From NCBI GenBank assembly GCA_046727175.1, contig JBKPCD010000120.1:1-64000 (forward strand): a stretch of 64,000 nucleotides of DNA, written 5' to 3'. Made by a program: the position numbers and the translations under genes. This document shows, in pieces, positions 57,898 through 64,000 of the stretch. The notes below the pieces were generated by a model that saw only the letters and a list, made by a program, of their open reading frames with translations, ran no database searches and was not told where the DNA came from. Numbering within the stretch: the first letter of the stretch is position 1; each line of letters starts with the position of its first letter. This DNA comes from JBKPCD01 sp046727175 (GTDB lineage: Bacteria; Acidobacteriota; Vicinamibacteria; Vicinamibacterales; 2-12-FULL-66-21).

Positions 57898-60402
57898 CTA
57901 CTCAGCCTTCAATGCTATAGCAGGGTCGATGTTGGCGGCCCTCCGCGCCGGCAGGAAGCCGGCGCAGCTGGCGACGGCGATCATCAGAACGGAAGCGGCG
58001 ATCAACGAGGGAGGATCGAGAGCACTGACCTGAAACAGAAATCTGCTCGCAAAGCGCCCGAGCGCGAGCGCCGCGCCGAGGCCAATCGCGAGGCCGATGA
58101 CCGCCAGCGTCAGGCACTCGCGAAGCACGTTCCTCAGGACGGCGGCCCGGCTGGCGCCGAGTGCGAGCCTCAAGCCGATTGCAGAGGTTTCCCGCGACAC
58201 GGTGTATGCAAGGAGGCCATACAGCGCGGCGCTTGCAAGGACGAGCGCGGCAAGTGCGGTTGCGCTCGCGAGCAGCGCAACGACGCGCTCGGTGACAAGC
58301 GACGCACCAATGCGATCGCCGATGGTCTCGATGCGGATCGGCATCTGCGAATCGAGCGCTCGCGCGGCGAGTCGAACGCTCGCGCTCAGCGACGCGATCG
58401 GTCCGGCTGCGCGAACTTCAGCGACGAGATTCGTGCCGGCGATGTACTCGGCGAGCTGCTTGTAAGGCAGGTACGCGATGCTGCGGCTCGGTTCCTGGAG
58501 CCGTTGATACTTGGCGTCGCGTGCGATCCCGACAATCTCGAGATTCCTTCGCGACTGGTGCCGGCCGAGCGTGATCCGTCGACCGAGCGGATTCTGTCCT
58601 GGAAAATAGCGCTGGGCGAGTGATTCGTTGACGATCACGACACGACGCGATCCCTCGATGTCCGAATCGGTGAAGTCGCGTCCATCGACGAAGCCTGTGC
58701 CCACCGTCCGAAAGTATCCCGGTGAGATGGCGTTGAAGTAGACATACCGTCCGTTTTCGGGCCCGAACGCTGCGCCGTCAACGGCAACGCTCTGCGTCCA
58801 GTGACCGTCATCCTCGCTGATCGGCGGATACCAGGAGAGGCTCGCCGATTCCACGCCAGGAGTGGTTCCGAGTTTCTTGAGCAGCGTGTCGTAGAACGCG
58901 GTCAGCCGCGGGCCCGTGTAACCGACCGCCATCGGATCGCTCCAGAGCACGATCACGCTGTCGCGCTCGAAGCCGGCGTTCTGTGACAACACCCGTTGCA
59001 GGCTGCGCACGAACAGCGCAGCGCCGACGAGCAGCAGCACTGTCAGCGCGACCTGAAGAGCGACGAGCGACCTGCCGAGCGTCCGGCGCCGGAGCAGGCC
59101 GCTGCCGACCTGACGGCTCCCCTTGAGCGTCGATCCCTGGTCCAGCCGCGTCACGCGAAGCGCGGGAAGAATGGCGCAGACCGCTGCCGTCGTGAGCGTG
59201 AGGGTGACGATGAACGCAACGACGTGCCAGTTCGGGCCGAGGTCGAGGGCAATCGGTTCATTGCGCGTTCTCATGATCGCAACGAGCGCGCGGCTGCCTG
59301 CCGACGCGAGTGGAACGCCGAGTGCGCCGCCCAGCGCCGTCCACACGAGCGCTTCCGTCAGCATCTGACGCACAATTCTGGCCCGGTTCGCGCCAAGAGC
59401 GAGGCGAACAGCCATCTCTCTCCGTCGCGCGATGCCGCGAGCGAACAGCAGGTTTGCAGCACTGGCCGTCGCAATGGCGAGCAGCAGACCGACGAGCGCC
59501 AGCAGCATCCAGAGCGGGTCGCCGAATCGATTCCTGATTCGCGAGTAGCCAGTGCGCGCTGGCTCCAGCGCGGTCTTCCTCGCGAGATACTTCGCGCGAC
59601 GATCTGCCGGCTCGCCGGGGCCTGTCGTGACCTCCAGAACGGCGGGCCAGAACACCTGCAGCGCGGCGTTCGCGCGCTCGATCGTCAGACCAGCACGCAG
59701 CCGGCCCATGATGTGCAGCCATGCTGAAGTCGGACCACGAAGCGTGTCGACGTTCTGAAGTGCCTTCAGTGGAATCGTGATCTCCGGCGCCAAACCGGGA
59801 GCGACCCCGAAAAATCCCGGCGGCGTCACGCCCACGATCGTGAAGGGTCTGCGCTCGATATGCAGCGTGCGCCCGATGACCGCCGCATCACCGCCGAATC
59901 GCCGCCGCCAGCACGGGTAACTGATGACAGCGACCATGCCGCCGGGTCCGCCGCCGATCCGATCGTCGTCCGGCGTGAAGGTGCGACCGGCGTGGGCACC
60001 GACGCCCAACGTTGAGTAGAACGCACCGGAGGCCAGGAGGACTTCCGCCGGTTCGAGCTCGCCTGCCCATTCGACATTCAGGCTTTCGGTGCTCCACGCG
60101 AAGAGTCCTGCGAAGACCTGCGACCCTCGTGTCTGGACTCCGTCGAAGATGGCGTCAGAGAATGCGGGGTTCCTGAACCAGACGAGCCGCTCCGGTTCCC
60201 GCACCGGAAGGCTTCTGAGGATCAACTCATCGATCAGCCCGAACACCGCGGTCGTAGCGCCGATGCCGAGCGACGTGACCAGGATCATCGCACCGGCGAA
60301 AGCAGGACTCCGCCGCAGGACCCTTAGCGCGAAGCTCACGTCCTGCGTGAAGGCCTCGGCCGTCGAGGTGATCCAAACCCGGCGAATGTCCTCGCGAGCC
60401 AT
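57898..60402 (-). CDS. ADOP-type ABC transporter permease
   Basis: This 834-aa protein has a 40-residue N-terminal stretch, first helix AFAGAMILVTSLGIGATTAVFG, a central region with IATASAANLLFARGIARRREMAVRLALGANR, C-terminal LLAYTVSRETSAIGLRLALGAS and closing LPARRAANIDPAIAL. It is a full duplicated FtsX permease with no ATPase nearby. It is more diverged from the other ADOPs here than they are from one another, judging by these motifs. The start at 60402 has no strong ribosome site. Confidence 0.92.
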   Translation of the reverse strand: MAREDIRRVWITSTAEAFTQDVSFALRVLRRSPAFAGAMILVTSLGIGATTAVFGLIDELILRSLPVREPERLVWFRNPAFSDAIFDGVQTRGSQVFAGLFAWSTESLNVEWAGELEPAEVLLASGAFYSTLGVGAHAGRTFTPDDDRIGGGPGGMVAVISYPCWRRRFGGDAAVIGRTLHIERRPFTIVGVTPPGFFGVAPGLAPEITIPLKALQNVDTLRGPTSAWLHIMGRLRAGLTIERANAALQVFWPAVLEVTTGPGEPADRRAKYLARKTALEPARTGYSRIRNRFGDPLWMLLALVGLLLAIATASAANLLFARGIARRREMAVRLALGANRARIVRQMLTEALVWTALGGALGVPLASAGSRALVAIMRTRNEPIALDLGPNWHVVAFIVTLTLTTAAVCAILPALRVTRLDQGSTLKGSRQVGSGLLRRRTLGRSLVALQVALTVLLLVGAALFVRSLQRVLSQNAGFERDSVIVLWSDPMAVGYTGPRLTAFYDTLLKKLGTTPGVESASLSWYPPISEDDGHWTQSVAVDGAAFGPENGRYVYFNAISPGYFRTVGTGFVDGRDFTDSDIEGSRRVVIVNESLAQRYFPGQNPLGRRITLGRHQSRRNLEIVGIARDAKYQRLQEPSRSIAYLPYKQLAEYIAGTNLVAEVRAAGPIASLSASVRLAARALDSQMPIRIETIGDRIGASLVTERVVALLASATALAALVLASAALYGLLAYTVSRETSAIGLRLALGASRAAVLRNVLRECLTLAVIGLAIGLGAALALGRFASRFLFQVSALDPPSLIAASVLMIAVASCAGFLPARRAANIDPAIALKAE

Positions 60403-60484
60403 TCTCCGTCATTAAACGACGGGGAGAATGGATTTGTTGGTGGGAGGGCTCTGAGTCGAAAGCGCTTGCGCCTCGAGCCGAACC

Positions 60485-61315
60485 TTACTTCAGCGCGCGT
60501 TCGATCGCGGCCTGCGCGAGCGGCGCCATAACCGCGTACCCGGCCAAGTTGGGGTGGAGATCGTCGCCGCTGTATTCCTCTTTCAAGACGCCTGTCGAGT
60601 CAACCATCGCCGAGAAGTAATCGAGAGACACGTGACCGTTCTTGGCCGCGTAACCTTTCATCCAGTCGTTCAGTGCCGTGATGCGCGCCATCGGGCGCAA
60701 CGTCGTCTGCGGGGTCCCGCCCGGTTGCACGTGATACGCGCTCGTCGGCAGGATGCTGGAGAGCACGACACGAATCTGGTGCGCTCGAGCGAGCTCGGCC
60801 ATCGACTCGATGTTCCCCTGGATCTCCTCGTTCGTCATCGGGCCCGTGTTGCCGGCGATGTCGTTCGTCCCGGCGAGAATCACCACCACTTTCGGGGTCA
60901 GATCGATCACATCGGGTTTGAATCGGATCAGCATCTGCGGCGTCGTCTGCCCGCTGATGCCGCGGTCGATGTAGGGTTTGCCGGGAAAAAAGCCTCCGAA
61001 CCGCGGCTGCTGCCAGCTGTCGGTGATCGAGTCACCCATGAAGACGACGCGCGATTCGTTCGCGGCGGGCGGAGTGACGGTGCGATTGGCTTCGCGATAT
61101 CGCGCGAGCTGCGGCCAGTCGCGAAGCCGGACGTCGTTGCGCATCAGCGCCTGCAGGGCGGTTGCCATTTCCGGGCAGGTCGGCGGTGGCAGCTGCGGCG
61201 CCGTTGCCTGCGGTGCCGGCTGCACCGGAGGCTGCTGGGTTGAAGGCGTCTGCGTCAGTGCTGGTGTTCCGAGTCCGAGTACAGTCGCAATCACGAAGAA
61301 TGAGCGTGTCGTCAT
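60485..61315 (-). CDS. Secreted SGNH/GDSL hydrolase
   Basis: The 276-aa protein has a signal peptide (1-21), a Pro/Gln-rich linker (about 22-45) and an SGNH hydrolase domain with all four blocks: GDSIT (Ser nucleophile), GISGQTT (Gly), AGTNDI (Asn) and DDLHPN (Asp and His). It likely removes acyl or acetyl groups from carbohydrate or lipid outside the cytoplasm. It lies 30 bp downstream of the Tat-exported putative glycosidase gene on the same strand, so joint action on a glycan is plausible. Confidence 0.92.
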   Translation of the reverse strand: MTTRSFFVIATVLGLGTPALTQTPSTQQPPVQPAPQATAPQLPPPTCPEMATALQALMRNDVRLRDWPQLARYREANRTVTPPAANESRVVFMGDSITDSWQQPRFGGFFPGKPYIDRGISGQTTPQMLIRFKPDVIDLTPKVVVILAGTNDIAGNTGPMTNEEIQGNIESMAELARAHQIRVVLSSILPTSAYHVQPGGTPQTTLRPMARITALNDWMKGYAAKNGHVSLDYFSAMVDSTGVLKEEYSGDDLHPNLAGYAVMAPLAQAAIERALK

Positions 61316-61345
61316 GGCTGCGTATCCTATCGTGAATCGCCCCCT

Positions 61346-62806
61346 TCACATCGCTTTGAGCTCACGGATGGCGCGACCGGCGCCGCGGATGTTATCGAGC
61401 CGCATCTCGGAATACTTCCGAGACAGCAGCACGCCATGCGCGCCCCCTTGAAATGCCGCTTCGACGGCCCGATACACGTCCTCGGGCGTCGTCTTCTTGC
61501 TCGCCTGAGCCGTGGGAATGTCGATGTCGATCCCCGGCCAGATCTTCATCGAAGGGCCGGCACCCGCGACCGCCCGGCTCGTTTCGCGTAGGACGTAATC
61601 CGCGCCGAGCCCTGAGGCAGGAATCTTCTCGAGAGGCTGACCGTTGAACTGCTGCACGCTGTAGGTGAATTCGAGTGCCTGGTCAGGGGTGAGGTCGGCG
61701 AGCAGGGACCGCTGGATGTTGCGCGTGTACTGCGCGAGGCGTTCGCCGCCACACAGGTTGTACATGACGACTTTGAGGAAATCCGAGTACTTGCTGAACT
61801 CGGCGTAGTCCTGCTCGGCACGATAGAGCCACGAGAACGAGTTGTTGTGCCAGACGTGCCAGCCGATGCCTTTCTGCGGCGCGATCTCGTGCGCCAGTTT
61901 GTACATATCGCGGTAGGTATCGTTGAGCGCCTCGTTCCAGAGCCGCTCCCACGCGAGGATCTCCGGGTACTTCACGAGCAGCCGCCAGAACGTCACGAGC
62001 GCGCCGTCGGTTGGCTTCCGTCCGGCCCGTACGGCGTCCGCCCATGCCGCAAGCTGCGTGTAACCCTCTCTTGCGCGATCGATGTTGATGCCTTCCTTTC
62101 GTGCGGCGTCGACGCAGTACCGACAGAAGCACGCAATCCTTCCACCGGCTCCCGCACCGCCGTGATTGGCGACGAGCAGATTTCCCAGCGGCCCCTGACG
62201 TTCGCTGCCCCACATCAATCCGTCCACGTCATAGGAGCGCAGGTAGTCCTCGACCATGCCGAGCCAGAAGTTGCGGGTGTTCGGGTTGCGGGAACAGACG
62301 GTTGTTGGCGGCTGGCCTGCCAACGCCACCTCTCTCGCCTGATCGAGTCCCGGCACGTCAGCGGCGAAGACGTCCTCGAACCAGCAGATCACTTTCAAGT
62401 TGCGTTTGTGTGCTGCTGGCAGGGCGTCGGCGATGACGTCATATCCCGGATGATCCGGAGCCTTCTCCGGCACGATCGAGCTGTCCTTGTAGTACTGCGG
62501 ATGCGGCGTCGCGAAATTCCCGCCGCGGTACGCGGTGTCGTACTCCTGCTTGCCGTGATCGGGAAGCGGCTGATTCGGAACCTGGCGTCCACCAATGCCG
62601 CGGCCGTACGTAAAGGTGGCAAGGAACAGCGTGTTGACTGCCGCCATCTCCTGCAGGTTGTCGAGTACTCTCTCGGTGCCCTCGTCGACGAACGACACCG
62701 CGCCGATTTGAATGCCAATCATCGGCGGGTCCGCGAAGGGTACTCGAGCTGCCAGCGCTCCGCCGGCCAACATCGCCGATGCTTCGAGGAACTCGCGCCG
62801 ATCCAT
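61346..62806 (-). CDS. Tat-exported putative glycoside hydrolase-like TIM-barrel protein
   Basis: The 486-aa protein begins with a twin-arginine signal (MDRREFLEASAMLAGGALAA). The rest reads like a TIM-barrel with glycosidase-like segments (NLKVICWFEDVF, VDGLMWGSERQGPL, GIGWHVWHNNSFS, GADYVLRETSRA). It also has a CFCRYC cysteine cluster near residue 235, common in proteins annotated as family-unassigned glycoside hydrolases of Acidobacteriota and Planctomycetota. No catalytic residues could be assigned with confidence. The ATG at 62806 follows AGGAGGAG. The SGNH hydrolase gene is 30 bp downstream. Confidence 0.75.
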   Translation of the reverse strand: MDRREFLEASAMLAGGALAARVPFADPPMIGIQIGAVSFVDEGTERVLDNLQEMAAVNTLFLATFTYGRGIGGRQVPNQPLPDHGKQEYDTAYRGGNFATPHPQYYKDSSIVPEKAPDHPGYDVIADALPAAHKRNLKVICWFEDVFAADVPGLDQAREVALAGQPPTTVCSRNPNTRNFWLGMVEDYLRSYDVDGLMWGSERQGPLGNLLVANHGGAGAGGRIACFCRYCVDAARKEGINIDRAREGYTQLAAWADAVRAGRKPTDGALVTFWRLLVKYPEILAWERLWNEALNDTYRDMYKLAHEIAPQKGIGWHVWHNNSFSWLYRAEQDYAEFSKYSDFLKVVMYNLCGGERLAQYTRNIQRSLLADLTPDQALEFTYSVQQFNGQPLEKIPASGLGADYVLRETSRAVAGAGPSMKIWPGIDIDIPTAQASKKTTPEDVYRAVEAAFQGGAHGVLLSRKYSEMRLDNIRGAGRAIRELKAM

Positions 62807-62852
62807 TACTCCTCCTGTGAAGCATGAACACCGAAGGATAATGCAACGCGAG

Positions 62853-64000
62853 CTAGTCATGTTTCAACGCCACGATCGGATCGACCCGCGTCGCGCGATA
62901 GGCCGGCAGCCCGCACGCGACGAGTCCGGTCGCCATCAACAGAGCGCCGACACCGACGAGGGTGACCGGATCCCTAGCGCTGACGCCGAAAAGCAAATGG
63001 GTGAGTAAACGTGTGAGTACGGATGCGCAGCCGTAACCTATTGCGAGTCCGACGATCGGCGGGCGCATTCCTTCGCCGAAGACGAGACGCAGCAGATTCC
63101 TCCGACTCGCCCCGAGCGCGACACGGATCGCGAACTCGTGCGCTCGTTGTGCGACGGTGAAGTGCATCACGCTGTACACGCCCACGGCGCACAGCAGCAG
63201 TGCCACCATCGCGAAGAGCGCCAGCAACCAGGTTTCAAACCGGCGCTGAGCAGTCAGCCCGCGGACGGACCCTTCGATCGTTGTCATGTTCACGACCACG
63301 GCGTTGGCATACACCGATCTGATTGCCGTTCTCACCGCCGGCGCGAGCGCAACCGGATCGCCGCTCGTTCGCACCGCCACGTCCATCGTCGGCTCCGAGC
63401 TGGCGAAGAAGAACTCCGGGACGGGCTGCTTCTCGAGACCCTGGCGATGCATGTCGGCGACGACACCGATGATGGTGGTCCAGCGTGGCGGCGAAGCAGG
63501 CCCTCCTTCCTTGAATCGTCTGCCGACGGGGTCTTCGCCGGGAAAGAACAACTTCGCGAACGATTCGTTGACGATGGCAACCGGCGCGTTCTGTTCCTGG
63601 TACGTGAAGAAGCGCCCACGCAGGAGCGTGACGCCCATCGCCTCGAAGAACCCTGGCGTCACATCGTCCGTGTTCACGAGCGTGCTCTGGCGTCCATCGG
63701 AAGCAGCAGGGCGACCTTCGATGGTGATGGCCTCCTCTGGATTCTTCGACACGAAGAAGCTCGTCACGGCGCCGGCATGCGTGACACCTGGAAGGGCGGC
63801 GATGCGATCGTTGAGCTCGTGCCAGCTGGACCATTCCTGCTGACGCCAGGTTCGCGAGACGGGGATCGGAAGGTTGACCCGCGTCAGCAGAACGTGGCTG
63901 CTCTCGAATCCCGGGTTCACCGCGCGAACGAGCAGAAAGCTCCGGATCAGCAAGCCAGCGCCTGTCAGGAGCGCGACGGCGAGCGCGCACTCGGCAACCA
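62853..64000 (-). CDS. ADOP-type ABC transporter permease, cut by the window end
   Basis: Only the C-terminal half is present (about 382 codons): a membrane helix ending LLTGAGLLIRSF, the second MacB-type periplasmic core, and the C-terminal helices with VMHFTVAQRAHEFAIRVALGAS and the closing LPAYRATRVDPIVAL. The reading frame continues past the window's right edge without a start. It is the eighth ADOP in this window and lies 46 bp upstream of the Tat-protein gene on the same strand. Confidence 0.92.
   Translation of the reverse strand, partial: VAECALAVALLTGAGLLIRSFLLVRAVNPGFESSHVLLTRVNLPIPVSRTWRQQEWSSWHELNDRIAALPGVTHAGAVTSFFVSKNPEEAITIEGRPAASDGRQSTLVNTDDVTPGFFEAMGVTLLRGRFFTYQEQNAPVAIVNESFAKLFFPGEDPVGRRFKEGGPASPPRWTTIIGVVADMHRQGLEKQPVPEFFFASSEPTMDVAVRTSGDPVALAPAVRTAIRSVYANAVVVNMTTIEGSVRGLTAQRRFETWLLALFAMVALLLCAVGVYSVMHFTVAQRAHEFAIRVALGASRRNLLRLVFGEGMRPPIVGLAIGYGCASVLTRLLTHLLFGVSARDPVTLVGVGALLMATGLVACGLPAYRATRVDPIVALKHD

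Noticed and set aside
1..64000. rRNA or tRNA genes, including a 23S rRNA that could host the S23-type gene
   Set aside because: No rRNA signature stretches or tRNA T-arm/anticodon patterns were recognised on either strand; detection by eye could miss a degenerate tRNA.

Overview
The window looks like chromosomal DNA of a GC-rich Acidobacteriota, most likely class Vicinamibacteria. That assignment is inference. It rests on eight long orphan MacB/FtsX-type permeases of the acidobacterial ADOP type (one beside a PadR regulator), a Ser/Thr kinase with a PD40-like propeller, many secreted M14, M28 and S9 peptidases, and unusual repeat-rich intergenic DNA. No rRNA, tRNA, CRISPR array, phage gene or intact transposase was seen.

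Layout. 0-6 kb: class A beta-lactamase-like protein, membrane-anchored HTH protein, GlsB/YeaQ protein, LolA-like secreted protein, then a LytS/LytTR two-component operon with a degenerate receiver protein behind it. 6-13.5 kb: arginine decarboxylase, M28 lipoprotein peptidase, TM2 protein, ferritin, phytase-like lipoprotein, RsuA/RluB-type pseudouridine synthase. 13.6-18.7 kb: two tandem ADOP permeases. 18.8-24.4 kb: PQQ-like propeller protein, 1-Cys peroxiredoxin, CoA-type NUDIX hydrolase, a four-helix-bundle (23S-IVS/S23-type) protein inside inverted repeats, a GuaB1-like IMPDH/GMPR enzyme, and a small secreted protein. 24.6-32.2 kb: HAMP histidine kinase with a sigma-54 response regulator, phosphoglycolate-phosphatase-like HAD protein, large M14 peptidase, alpha/beta hydrolase. 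32.4-43 kb: PadR plus ADOP, PAP2 phosphatase, methyltransferase, ADOP, protein kinase. 43-50.6 kb: four-TM protein, S9 peptidase, DUF4097 protein, ADOP, YgjP-like metalloprotein, GNAT. 50.8-55.3 kb: ADOP, then a tight GNAT-TrmH-AlkB operon. 55.3-64 kb: M28 peptidase, ADOP, SGNH hydrolase, Tat-exported putative glycosidase, and an ADOP cut by the window end.

The most unusual signal is between the genes. More than twenty loci carry short 'word' repeats (8 to 15 nt words, several unrelated families). They are usually arranged as a left arm of repeated words and a right arm made of the reverse complement, so each could fold into a long imperfect hairpin. Most sit at gene 3' ends. Several run into coding sequence and supply the last residues and the stop codon of unrelated proteins, and one array lies in frame inside the M14 peptidase gene. 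The only gene found inside such a pair of arms is the S23-type four-helix-bundle gene; its word family also forms two gene-less palindromes 8-10 kb away. The working hypothesis, which is inference, is that S23-type proteins and these word palindromes belong to one intervening-sequence-like mobile or RNA-processing system, with the gene-less palindromes as non-autonomous copies. A second, GC-rich family recurs directly upstream of several start codons and inside the PadR gene.
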